Shown here in pieces: positions 10,925 through 21,990 of a stretch of 64,000 nt of DNA. This stretch comes from Piezodorus guildinii (taxonomy: Eukaryota > Arthropoda > Insecta > Hemiptera > Pentatomidae), in contig JAJSOM010000039.1 of NCBI GenBank assembly GCA_023052935.1, forward strand, positions 1-64,000, written 5' to 3'. Below the pieces are notes generated by a model. The model had not been told where the DNA came from. It saw nothing but the letters and a program-made list of their open reading frames with translations, and ran no database searches. Numbering within the stretch: the first letter of the stretch is position 1; the number at the start of each line of letters is the position of its first letter. Made by a program: the position numbers and the translations under genes.

Positions 10925-11815
10925 ATAAACCTCCACTTGAGTTAGCGCAATTAAATTTTATAGTATAATCTGTAACGAGTCTTTGGTTACGCAGCGACTG
11001 AGCCTAGTATGCAGTAAATACGAACAAGTTATAATAAACCCATATTTGAGCGAGCGCGATTAAAATTAATAGTGTAATCGGTAACGAACCTTTGGGAACG
11101 GAGCTACTTAGCCTCGTATCCAATAAATACGAAAAAGTTATAATAAACCCATATTTGAGCGAGCGCGATTAAAATTAATAGTGTAATCGGTAACGAAGCT
11201 TTGGGAACGGAGCTACTTAGCCTCGTATCCAATAAATACGAAAAAGTTATAATAAACCCATATTTGAGCGAGCGCGATTAAAATTAATAGTGTAATCGGT
11301 AACGAAGCTTTGGGAACGGAGCTACTTAGCCTCGTATCCAATAAATACGAAAAAGTTATAATAAACCCATATTTGAGCGAGCGCGATTAAAATTAATAGT
11401 GTAATCGGTAACGAACCTTTGGGAACGGAGCTACTGAGCCTTGTATCCAATAAATACGAAAAAGTTATAATAAACCCATATTTGAGCGAGCGCGATTAAA
11501 ATTAATAGTGTAATCGGTAACGAACCTTTGGGAACGGAGCTACTTAGCCTCGTATCCAATAAATACAAAAAAGTTATAATAAACCAATATTTGAGCGAGC
11601 GCGATTAAAATTAATAGTGTAATCGGTAACGAACCTTTGGGAACGGAGCTACTGAGCCTTGTATCCAATAAATACGAAAATGTTATAATAAACCTATATT
11701 TGAGCGAGCGCGATTAAAATTAATAGTGTAATCGGTAATGAACCTTTGGGAACGCATCTACTGAGCCTACTATCCAATAAATACGAAAAAGTTAAAATAA
11801 ACCTCTATTGATAAT
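10925..11815. repeat. 109-bp tandem array, right inner tier of FB1 (inverted)
   Basis: Reverse complement of the left array. Seven clear units with TTTGAGCGAGCG starting at 11045, 11154, 11263, 11372, 11481, 11590 and 11699, plus one diverged unit at 10925-11035 next to the spacer. Copy number differs from the left arm, as expected for unequal exchange within arrays. Confidence 0.95.
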
Positions 11816-12063
11816 ATTTTCGTCCGCGATTATAAAACTAAAATAAAACGAACCCCGCTAATCCGACTACCAGATCTTGTATCGAAAATGTCTAAAAATT
11901 AATGTATCGGTTATACTTATTATTATAATCGTGACTAATTATATGTAAAAGGGCCCCTGGGAACATTTAACAAGCCACAAGGGTTAAAAACATAATGTGT
12001 AATTAAAATAACCATAAAAACATAAAATCATGTTAGTTTGATTTTTATTATTTTATTGAAATC

Positions 12064-12218
12064 GAAAAAGGTTGAATTTGAAATGGAAAAGGTTGAATTT
12101 GACTTGGAAAAGGTTGAATTTGACTTGGAAAAGGTTGAATTTGACTTGGAAAAGGTTGAATTTGACTTGGAAAAGGTTGAATTTGACTTGGAAAAGGTTG
12201 AATTTGACTTGGAAATGC
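12064..12218. repeat. 21-bp minisatellite, right outer tier of FB1
   Basis: Inverted version of the left minisatellite with six standard units plus the FEME-type variant unit at the inner side. The unique stretch between it and the array (11816-12063) is the reverse complement of 9776-10019. Confidence 0.95.
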
Positions 12219-12546
12219 TATAAAACTAAAATAAAACGAATCCCGCTAATCCGACTACCAGACCTTGTATCGCAAATGTCTTAAAATTAAAGTATCGGTT
12301 ATACTTATTATTATATTCGTGACTAATTATATGTAGAAAGGCCCCTGGGAACATTTAACAAGCCACAAGGGTTAAAAACATAATGTGTAATTAAAATAAC
12401 CATAAAAACATAAAATCATGTTAGTTTGATTTTTATTATTTTATTGAAATCGAAAAAGGTTGAATTTGAAATGGAAAAGGTTGAATTTGACTTGGAAAAG
12501 GTTGAATTTGACTTGGAAAAGGTTGAATTTGACTTGGAAATGCTAT
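12219..12546. repeat. Tandem duplication of the FB1 right terminus
   Basis: Direct repeat of 11831-12218, starting at a shared TATAAAACTAAAATAAAACG. It has only three standard 21-bp units, plus the variant, in place of six. It has a few substitutions (for example AATCCCGC against AACCCCGC), so it is not brand new. It probably arose by unequal exchange or a second terminal insertion at the element end. Confidence 0.9.
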
Positions 12547-12547
12547 A

Positions 12548-12860
12548 TATACAGAACATTGTATGTCAACAGATTCGGACTCTCTTCAAACGTTTTCTCC
12601 ACAACTTACACAGACATAGTAACACATTATGTAATACCCAACATCTTGGGTCGCTACTATGGTCGCTACCATTATGCCTCACAACAACCGTAAAAGACTG
12701 AAAAGAAATTGGATGGGAGACATAGTTGCGAAGTATGAATCAAGCTAGGAAGAGGTGCCGCTGGCTATCACTATATATATTACACCTACCACGCTACAAG
12801 ATCAAAACCTTATCCCATCACATATCGTGCAATAATTGTAAACATTATGACAGGTGTGAA
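12548..12860 (+). pseudogene. Jockey-like C-terminal fragment, right part
   Basis: Continuation of 9408-9594 after the foldback. Landmarks shared with 56050-56340 and with the minus-strand copy at 57.4 kb are ATGTCAACAG, CGGACTCTCTTCAAACGTTTTC, GACTGAAAAGAAATTGGATG, GGAAGAGGTGCCG, CCTACCACGC and GACAGGTGTG. The ancestral frame corresponds to the typical C-terminal QIRTLYKRFH segment of Jockey-like polyproteins. Several stops and frameshifts make it non-coding. Confidence 0.75.
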
Positions 12861-13592
12861 TACAAAATGCAAAAAAAAATTTTTTTTCTTTTCTTTTTTA
12901 TAATTAATCGCGGTTTCTTATTCAGAAAACCCTATAAACATTTTTCTTTATCATCGAAAATAACTGAGCTATTGCATAAATAATTTTTAATCGGCTGATA
13001 TCAATGTCTAGGTGTTAGAATCATCGGACGCCAGATAGGAATTTTTTTATACCCTATTCAGGATTCAGGTATCTTGAAACTTAAGAAGTAAGAACGAAGA
13101 AGAACTTAAGAAGTCAAACTTATAAGGGAAAAAGGTAATTTTTCTTTTGGTCAATTATTATCAATACACAAATTGGTTTATTTGAAATAATAAACCAAAA
13201 GCATTTATAATAGCCTTCTTTACTATCTTCTTTAATTTTAATTTTTTTCTCTAGCTTCAATAATAACCGAGTTATTGGGAAATCACATCTTTTATAATTT
13301 GTGATTAATTTCGTTTTTTTTTTTTTATCACTGTTTACTGATTCATATTTTTCTCTATCTTTAAAAATAACTGACTTATGGAAGTATATAAGATAAACAC
13401 TCAATTTTTTGTTTGGTCAATTACAAAGGTTTATTATTGAAAATATTAACCAAAACTTTAAGATACTAATAAAAAAAGAAATTTAGAAAAAGGCTAAGCA
13501 CCACTTCATTTGTTTAAAGCCGAAAACCATGCTAATTTAAAAATTAGCAAAATTAGAAAAATATTATGCTGAAATATGTAGCTGGGTTTTAC
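12861..13592. repeat. AT-rich sequence with palindromic TTGGTTTATT motifs
   Basis: No gene seen. Palindromic motifs of the type TTTGGTTTATT...AATAAACCAAA occur at 13170-13200 and 13418-13455, and again at 38970-39003 beside similar flanking sequence (a CTTGAAAC...TAAG...block at 13075-13090 and 38905-38920). This suggests another dispersed, possibly MITE-type, repeat whose ends I cannot define. Confidence 0.4.
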
Positions 13593-13703
13593 CTGTAACA
13601 CACGAAATCTGAGAACTAAAGCGAACGGGTACATTTTCGGCTGTTTCTCATTGCTAGCTTCTTCACCATCTAGTGCCATCGTCGATTCCTTACTGAAGCG
13701 ACT
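13593..13703 (-). CDS. Host gene, probable first coding exon (multi-pass membrane protein)
   Basis: A 111-nt exon between acceptor TTACAG and donor TTACAG|GTAAAA on the minus strand. It reads as 37 codons in phase 0. An ATG at 13677-13679 has A at -3 and G at +4, a strong initiation context, and is the likely start; the coding part would then be 13593-13679 (29 codons). The upstream bases would be 5' UTR reached by splicing. From this ATG the protein begins with a charged, soluble N-terminus (MALDGEEASNEKQPK) followed by MYPFALVLRFRVLQ. Joined in frame to the exon at 1645-1759 it completes a membrane helix. The transcript's upstream exon and promoter lie further right and were not found. Family unknown to me. 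If the upstream frame is coding, the start would lie in an earlier exon. Confidence 0.7.
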
Positions 13704-13799
13704 CTGTAACATAAAAACATATACAGAATTATTTACTATTATTGCTATGAGATACGTACAACAAGAAAGAATAAAAACTCTCAATAACCATTAAATGTT

Positions 13800-14715
13800 T
13801 CGTAAATCTTGAATGTTTTTAAAGAAAATGTATTTTTTTTCTTTTACGTTTGCTTCATTTAATAAAGTAAATGTCTATAAAAATTTACTGTAAATTCAAG
13901 ATTTTAGGTTGTAGCATGATGTGATAATGTTTGCATATTTTACAACGCCCAAATATTTTAATCGTCAAATAATAATCATTAATAACGATAGTTTATTATA
14001 TTTTCTTAAATGCAATTATTTAAATAATAGTTTAAAATAATAAACTAATAAAATGCGTATTTTTGCGGGTTATATTGACCTGTAGCTCAATTATCCAGTA
14101 AAGCCATGAATACATTATCTTTGATCTTTGACGTAACGTTAATCTGTAAGTCTTTATGTTGGCCACTTAATTGCAAAGCTAACTAACTTAGATGGACACA
14201 CAATGGGCTATGTTCAGAAGAATAATTTAATTCCAGAAACTTCAGCTTAATCAGTTCAAGTTTCTCCCGGGCTTACAGGGAGCTTAAGGGATTAATGTGG
14301 ACTATTTAACTTAATAAGAGTGAAGGTCATTTTTTCATTATCTTCTTTTCTGAATTTTCTTTCTTTTCCTATCATAGGTGCAAATATATCTCATATTTTT
14401 TAAAAAGGTTAATCTGTATATCGAAGGGTAAAATAAAATGTATTCGAATATGTTCGTCTTATTTAAAATGGACAGCAGTTTACTTACAGAGATTATTCGA
14501 AAAAATGTAGCATCGTTAGGTTAATGAGATTGCATAATGAAATGATCAAGATACCAAAGGATAATTAACTAATTAGATTGTTAAACAATTAATGTTTCTA
14601 CTAATTATTATTAGTGAATACAATTAAATTTGGTGAACAAAACTGTTATGTTTCTACGCTATTCAAATCATACTACATAGACCTTTATGAAAATCATATT
14701 ATGAATGTGCTTAAT
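13800..14715. other. AT-rich sequence upstream of the host exon, nothing recognised
   Basis: It should be intron or upstream region of the host gene. No promoter, exon or repeat could be supported. Confidence 0.5.
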
Positions 14716-14719
14716 AAAT

Positions 14720-15148
14720 TATTTAACCTGTCCAAACAGCAAGAACAATCAGAAAATGTGAAGAAGCTGTAGAAAATGTGAACATGTGAGCATGAAGGAG
14801 GATCTGTTAACAGCAAAACACCTTTCTTGACCTGATCAACTATTAGTTAATTCAAGATCTCCTTCATACTGCACGTTTTTAATCTCCTCTTTGAACTCAT
14901 AAGCATGTCAGTTGTAGCCATATCTCTTATAAGTGTGTTGGTATATCCGTGTATGCTATTATAGAATCGTAGATAAAGATAAAGAGTCCATATGTGTTCG
15001 TCGACTGTTGTTTAGTCAGTATGTAGAGCTTCTTAAGTAATATACCAAGTCGTAAAATTTTGGATTAAAAAATTTGAAGCTTTTTATAAGTGTCTTCTTG
15101 GCTTATGCGTATATTTGTGAGTAGTATGTCCAGATGGATTTGAGTAAG
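14720..15148 (-). pseudogene. Jockey-like C-terminal fragment, interrupted by RTE
   Basis: Minus-strand remnant resembling 57405-57850. It shares the CACTTACTTACT start, the AGCAACATT-like and ACGGATATACCAACA-like blocks and the general order of the C-terminal segment, but with many stops. It is split at 15149-16006 by the RTE insertion and continues to about 16080, where the minus strand still reads toward TACATACACTTACTTACT. It is old and heavily diverged. Confidence 0.5.
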
Positions 15149-15164
15149 TAAGTGTATGTAATTA

Positions 15165-15971
15165 CGCAGACGACATAGACATTGTGGGACGCTCTCTACA
15201 GTCCGTGACGGATGCCTTTCTGGCACGGATGGTCCTGCCAGCAGACTTGGACTGAACATTAATGAGTCCAAAACAAAATATATGGTAGCAGAAGAAATTC
15301 CAATGCTAGGCGAGACAGTCACTATCGGGGTTCATAAGTTTGAGAAGGTCTCAGAGTTCACATACCTGGGATCAGTGGTCACTCAAGATAATAACCCCGA
15401 TATAGAGATAAGAAGAAGAATAACTGCAGCTAACAAATGCTACTTTGGGTTAGGAAAGCAGCTAACCAGGCGGATACTCTCCAGACAGACCAATCTCCAC
15501 CTTTATAAGACATTGGTGCGTCCCGTACTGCTCTATGGATCAGAGTGTTGGGCGACTTCGAAGGCGACCGAGAAGGAACTCCTAATTTTTGAAAGGAAAG
15601 TTCTCCGCCGTATTTTTGGAGGAGTGAAAGTTGGAGAGGAGTGGAAGCGGCGCACAAATCAGGACCTCCACAATGCTTTTGGAGAAGGTGATGTGGTCCG
15701 GGCTATGAAGTTAAGACGCCTAATATACGCAGGGCATATTGCCAGAATGGAAAACGGAGAAATGCCCAAAATATTGCTCACTCAGCCGATCCATGGGATA
15801 AGAAGAAGAGGAAGACCAAGGTTGAGATGGTCGGATGGTGTGGCAGCGGACGCTCGCATGTTGCTGGGAGTTAGGAGGTGGATGGCATCGGCTCTTGAGT
15901 TTGATCGAGTCTTGACCGTGATTATTGGAGGAGGCGGTTGGAGGAGGCCAAGACCCGTGACCGGGTCGTAG
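15165..15971 (+). pseudogene. RTE-type reverse transcriptase, C-terminal part, frameshifted
   Basis: The catalytic block ADDIDIVGRSLQSVTDAFL is read in one frame from the very 5' end of the insertion. A frameshift near 15220-15230 moves the rest into the frame that continues with ASRLGLNINESKTKYMV, EFTYLGSVVT, RRITAANKCYFGLG, LYKTLVRPVLLYGSECW and the C-terminal RRIFGGV...GHIARM...RGRPRLRW segment, stopping at 15971. This order (YADD, NxxKTK, YLG, RP.L.YG.E.W, GRP..RW) is standard for RTE/BovB-like elements. Endonuclease and the N-terminal half of RT were lost on insertion. It cannot be functional. Confidence 0.9.
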
Positions 15972-15990
15972 CGCCATGAAATAATAATAA
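15165..15990 (+). mobile_element. RTE-like non-LTR retrotransposon, 5' truncated, with 16-bp TSD
   Basis: The insertion is flanked by TAAGTGTATGTAATTA at 15149-15164 and at 15991-16006, a perfect 16-bp target-site duplication. The element begins within the RT catalytic region and ends CGCCATGAAATAATAATAATAA, a short simple-repeat tail in place of poly(A). That tail is characteristic of the RTE clade. The perfect duplication argues for a fairly recent insertion despite the frameshift inside. Confidence 0.9.
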
Positions 15991-16089
15991 TAAGTGTATG
16001 TAATTAGGTTCTGTTCCAGTTTCATATAAGAAATATTCCAAATATGGAAGATTTGGAAAATATTGAATAATGTAGTTTAAGGCGTTAGT

Positions 16090-17815
16090 TGAGCGTCTTT
16101 CATTTCATTTCTACCCATGTCATTCTTCTGCCCAAAGTTGAGTCCGAGATATAGTACTATGTTCGTCTAAGGAATAGAGTTAGAGAGGAAAAAGAAATTG
16201 TAAATGTATGTGAAATATTTCCAAGGGATTTATGTATTATGTTGTGTTACTCAAGCAACCCGATGTATTTGGCAGCATTGCCAAATAAATAAAGCATTTC
16301 TCTCAGTAGAGTTTGCAGGCTTGTCTTCGTATGGTAAATGCAATGTGTTTTGATTTTTCAGCCTAATTTTCCATAATGTGTGTTTACATTTAAATGGTTT
16401 ATTTCCTTAAAATTATTCTTTTGAGGAGCTTATTCTAAGCACCACATACGTATTAATATACATATGTAAATTAACTGGTTCCATAAAATACTGTGTACAT
16501 ATTTTCCTTTGTCAAGGAAATAATCAAATGGTGAGGATTTGTGTTCACGTAAAAATAATTTATTCGGAGAAATGTTAATGCCGTTATATAAATATAAAAA
16601 AAGTGAAAAAAGAAATGTTCGAAGCTCCTGCATATAGACACACAACTGACAATTTATGTATAGTACACGATGCTTTAAGGTATAAAAATGCGCTATTAGT
16701 TTTAATTTCGTTCCTGTATTTTTTTTTTAGTAACTGAATTTATATTTCAGTATTTTATCAGAAGTTTTCCCTTTTCGATAAAACCAAGCAGTTTGGCTTG
16801 TTTCCAAACTCGTAAATCGCCAAGTTGAGAATATAAATTACAGTTTATTGCTGATGAGAAAGAACCTTTTAATATATTATAATTTATAAAGAAAATCACT
16901 AAAAACGTACTCCCATTAGACATTATTTATGTTATATATATATTATTATAAATTTTATTGTGTAATACATTTATTTATCCTATCTTCGATTTAGCCGTAG
17001 CTGCTCATTTTGAACTGACCATACAAATGGTATGGTATTCTAAATTAATGATTGTATGTTGAATCCTTATTTTTTATTGAATTTTATTTTATTACAATAT
17101 TACGAATAGTGTAGAAAATGAACTATGGTATAATATGTAATTATACAATATAATATAATTTTGTACATTATTAGGCAGTCTAGTTATTAAGGGGCAGACG
17201 TTAAACCTGTATTACTAACTGTTGTGAGGGTAGTGTCTATCTTTAGCGCCGTTGACCTGAGGATGTATCAAGTTGTACATTATTTATTTAATGAGGTGAA
17301 TAATACTTATAAAATATATCCATTTATTGAAATGTTTTTTAATAATAAATACAAATAATTATCGAATAATTATTATGCTAAATATGAACTTTAATAAACT
17401 TTGGATTGATAATGATTATGATTTCATTTTTATTTCTTTTCAAAATTATATAATTCTATGGGTTTGTTATTGATAGGATTATTCCTATTTTACATGATGT
17501 ATTAATTACTAAAACGCATTTTTATTAGAACAAAACAAGATGAATGTTTAATGAAATTTAATAATCTCGTCTTGCTTTCCAAAAAATAAATAAAAGTTAA
17601 TGCTAGTTTATAGTTATTAATTCAAATTATGTTTTTAATCAAATGTAGTTGTATACTGATTATCAATTCAATATAAAATGAATTAATTATAATCAATATT
17701 ATCACACTATCCAGGATTAAAAGATTAACATCTGAATTTCAACTGTTTAATCACTGTTAGGCCATTAATGTTGAATTATTGTACTTAAGCTATCAAATTT
17801 CATAATGACTTACTC

Positions 17816-17886
<71 letters not shown>

Positions 17887-20384
17887 TATATAGTAAACGA
17901 AATCGTGTGCGAATTTCAAAAAAGTATAACATAAATGGTGTGAGGAAGGGTTCGAACACATTTTATATGACCCAATAACAGAAGACATCCTCGCAGAAAA
18001 TTATTCTACAATACGTTCAGAATACTAAAGAGGTGTTACATCGACCAGCTGACATCTTGGATCACATTTCCTTCAATATGTGTGTATATTTTCAAATCCT
18101 ACCTGACATATTTTTTGTTATTATTGGATTAAATTTAATTAATTATTTCATCATTACCTATTAATTTGGGGAGAGTTTAAAATAATTAGTTCCCAACAGA
18201 TATTTATTTTTAATTAATTTAAACGATGAAAACTTTTAGATGCTAATTAGATTGGGCTGGGGGTAAGTCATTTTTATTTTCTAAAATTATTAAAAAACTT
18301 GAATATTTGGTCCTATTAAAATTCATTAAAAGCCAATCTGCTTTATCATACTTTGTTCTTGCTTTAATACCTACTCATAATACTTAGGTTTTTTTTATTT
18401 TATAAGGTTTTAATATCAAGCCCTCTCATCTAAACGATAAATGAACTTTTCAAACTTCAATAATTACTCTAGATCACCTTTATAGTCTTCGACTATTTAA
18501 AAGAGGTGTTAGACTTTTAAATGGTATCCATACCTCTAATTTTTTTTCCTTTCTTCCCTTCTATATGAACTCAATTTTATAGGTCATATAGATATATAAG
18601 TCTTATCATTTTCCACAATCCATATCACCTGTTTTGGGAAATATTTTGTCATTTGACATGTCTCCTTGAACGTAATCTGTGTACTGATTAAAAAATTTTT
18701 AAATTCCTCCTAAAATTTAATTAGTAGAATAAAACCCCAAAATTCGATAACATAAAGCAGAAACCTGATGGCTTACATTAACCAATTATTCAAGCTACCA
18801 TAAAGTTCATAAAAGTTAATATATTAGCAAGGAAAAAAAAACAGCCAAAAGAAAAATTTTTTTAATTGATTTCTGGTTTTATTGAAAAGGTTTTTTATTA
18901 AAATAATACATAAAAACTAAAATATAAATAAATTATTCGTGATATTTTGGTCTTTGTTGAAATAATAAATTAAAACTTAACATGTTGGACTGTACATATT
19001 CACAATTTGAATCAGTAAGGCTTACAACAATTAAATAATTTGGTAATAAATTCATGAAAGCTGGATATACGTCAGAAGTATTTCCAAATGTGAGAAACGA
19101 TTCTGGTATAGGGTTCTTGCTAAAATAATAAATAATACAAACAAGTACTACATATTTAGGCTTCAACTTGGACGGAAACTGGATTGAGTGATCAAGGGAA
19201 TAGTTAGTGGTTTAACTATGAAAATATTCTTGTTGTGTTGAAGAAAGTTCGTATAAAATGTACGACTTTACTTAATTATAATTAGTATATAGAATGAATG
19301 GGCGAAAATGTATTTGATTAATATAAAATGACTTTTTGTTGAAGCCCTAAAGTTTTTCACAAATGTTATCGGTTGTTCTGTATGATATTAAATATTGGAA
19401 ATAAAAAAATAAAAGGAAGAATAAGGTAGTACATAAAATGTAGATTAATTCCCTGAAGACAGGTAAATGCAAATATCTAGATGGATGAGGAAACATGAGA
19501 TAATGAAAATAAGAATAAAAATGGATTATTTAATCTAGTAACTGCTTCATTGTCTGAATTAATTGAAAAAAACGATGAAGGTTTTATATGTATTAGATAA
19601 ATGAAATATCGTACCAATCAAGGATTGGAGGACCTTTGAAACAGTAAAAAATGCAATTAAGGATTCGATATTGTTTAATAATCAAATCTCGTTGATTGAA
19701 TTACCTTCGGTGGTAGCTTTATTAGTAATATATTCTGCAAAAAAATATATTATTACACATAGGTGATTGTAGAGGTGTTAGGAGATTTCTTTTAATTTTA
19801 ATCCTTTATTTTAAGGTAGATACGACCTTTTGCTATTGTTGTTTTTTAATTATATTGCATTGTATTCTTGTAATAACCATGCTACTTTATGATACGATAA
19901 ACAAAAAACAGAAAAATCGCGATTTAATAGCTAAAATTCTAAATTGAGATAAATGAAAAATTCTGGTTTAATTTATTACGATGTAATGTTGTTTTATTTT
20001 TTTTTATTATTATTTTTTTTATTGAGGTGACAACTACCAGGGTCATGTTCGCCTTTGAACCGTTAGACACTTATAGGATTAGATGATTATAGGAGTAGAG
20101 GTTTATTATGTCGTTTATTAGCCAGAGTGAAAAAATACTCTTATTGTGCCTCTGGGTCTTTGAAATTGTTTGTTTTATGTACTTAATTTCTTTATTTTTA
20201 TTTAACATTTTTATTCTATTTTTGGGTCTCCTATTTGAAATTAATGACATATCATCCGTCTCTATAGAGGTTTCTGTAAAATCAAACGTTACCAATAAAA
20301 ACTGTTATACTAATTTTTATATTTGTTTTTAAGAATAAATATGTCTAACATGTCGAAATCACTTCTAAATTTTTAATCAATAAA
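16090..20384. other. AT-rich region without recognised genes
   Basis: About 4.3 kb of AT-rich DNA. The only clear feature is the TA microsatellite at 17820-17882. Short open frames here are low-complexity or lack any recognisable motif. No splice-bounded exon comparable to those at 1.7 and 13.6 kb was found, but a short exon could be missed. Confidence 0.5.
17820..17882. repeat. (TA)n microsatellite
   Basis: Uninterrupted TA run of about 62 bp. Confidence 0.95.
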
Positions 20385-20601
20385 TTTTTTTTTTTTTTTT
20401 TTCTTAGCCCCTTATTTTTGTTTTCTTCTAAGCTCCTGCAATGCTGGTAAGTACTCCTTTTTCTGCAATCGTGCATTTTAAGGAGTTGCAAATCTTTAAC
20501 GTAACTTCTGGAGAGTAATAACATTATGAATAATAATTCAGGTGATGGGGCTCACCTTCTAGTTTGTTTCGGCCTTACTACTAAAACTTAAACTAATTTA
20601 T

Positions 20602-21990
20602 TTATTTGTTGAGTTTCTGCCATCGCTGAGGTATTCCTGGGGGTTTTAGTTGATTAAATATAGGGTTATTTACAAACTTCGTTGATTCGAAAAACTTTAA
20701 ATTCCTCTCACTCATAAAGTTTTTAATTGTTGGCATTTTCATCTCTTCATGTAATTTCTTTGTTTTTACTCTTTGGAATATCGACCCTTTTGCGATTCTT
20801 CTTAGAATGCCGTTTTGAAATGCCTGGACATTCTTTTCCGTTGATTTCGCTACGTGTGGAAAAAGTTGTGAGCCATACAACAGTGACGGACGAAGAATTG
20901 TTTTGTATATCATCGCTTTTAGTCGCAGAGATATACTTGGAGATGAAATAAAATGGTTTAGCCTAAACATTTTTCGTCTTACAGATTTAATTTTTTTAGA
21001 AAAGTGGACTGAAAATTTTAAGTGTATGTCGAACGTGATTCCAAGATATACAATATTTTTAGACAGTTTAATTTGGCAATTATTGAGATTAAATCCTGAA
21101 GGAAGTTTTTTCTTACCCTTCTGGAACGAATAAACAATAGCCTTTGTTTTGTCAGGATTAATTTCTATGTTTAGCCACTTTAGCTCTAAAGATATTTTTT
21201 GACAGGCACTTTGGGACTGTTTGAGAGCCGTACTGGCATTGGAGCTGCTGCTCGTGACTGCAATATCGTCGGCAAAAGCTGATACAGTGGCTTTCTCGTA
21301 CTTCCTTCCAACGATGTCAGAAGTGTAAATGGAGAACAATATAGGAGACAGCACTGCTCCTTGTGGAACACCACATGTAAGTGGTACCGAACCGGAGAGC
21401 TCTTCCGCAACTTTTACAGCTAAGTAGCGATTGCTCAAAAACGATTTAATGACCGAATACAGTTGTTCCGGACACTCTCGTTCAATCAGTTTTTGGCAGA
21501 GGATTTCGTGAGTCACAGAGTCGAAAGCTTTAGAACAGTCAAGGGCTATCATAGCAGTTGCCTTGTTCGAGTTTAAGTTCCTGGTCACCTCATTGTGCAG
21601 TTTAACCAAACAATGTTCTGTGCTCAATTGAGATTGGAACCCTGCTTGTTCCGGTGGGATTATCTCATTTTGATCGCAGAACATCCTTAGGTAATTAAGG
21701 ATCGTTTTCTCGAAAACTTTTCCCATATGTGGTAATAAACTAACTGGACGGTAGTGAGATGGCTCATTTCCAGATTTTGCAGGTTTCAGGAGAGGGAATA
21801 GTACTGCACTCTTCCATGCATTAGGGAAATATCTTAGCCGTAAGCAGGAATTATACAGATTAACTAGGTGCATTAATCCTTTTCTTGGAAGTTGTTTCAG
21901 TAATACACTCTGTATACCGTCACATCCTGGTGCCTTATTACCGTGCGTCCGGCGAAGAACCGCTTTTAATTGTTTGTAGGACACGAACAT
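20602..21990 (-). pseudogene. Element A reverse transcriptase half of ORF2
   Basis: Reads through all RT blocks without a stop: SYKQLKAVLRRTHGNKAPGCDGI, HYRPVSLLPHMGKVFEK, PEQAGFQ, MIALDCSKAFDSV, CGVPQGAVLSPILF and the catalytic FADDIAVTSS, then YLGITF and the C-terminal RPSLLYGSQLF segment. RT would copy the element's RNA at the nicked target. It has no start codon of its own: it continues the endonuclease frame after a single-base shift near the A-rich GAAAGAAAAAGAAAGC stretch at about 21990-22015. Catalytic residues look intact, so the frameshift may be the only lesion. Confidence 0.88.

Larger units (their letters stand above)
9595..12547. mobile_element. Foldback-type element with tiered tandem-repeat arms (FB1)
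   Basis: A giant inverted repeat. Starting from GCATTTCCAAGTC, the left arm has a 21-bp minisatellite, then about 250 bp of unique sequence, then a 109-bp tandem array. The right arm has the same layers in reverse order and ends GACTTGGAAATGC. The central spacer is about 230 bp and encodes no visible transposase. Known Foldback elements (FB of Drosophila, Galileo and others) also have long terminal inverted repeats made of internal tandem repeats, so this is best read as a non-autonomous foldback transposon. It sits inside a Jockey-like fragment. The flanks (TATA on the left, TATATA on the right) suggest a short AT-rich target duplication that cannot be sized. The right terminus carries an extra tandem duplication (12219-12546). 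Confidence 0.8.

Noticed and set aside
10020..11815. CRISPR-like array because of regular repeats
   Set aside because: Repeats are contiguous 109-bp units without unique spacers, in eukaryotic transposon context.
20071..20332. Overlapping short open frames on both strands
   Set aside because: AT-rich, no motif, no splice sites and no homology to anything else in the window.
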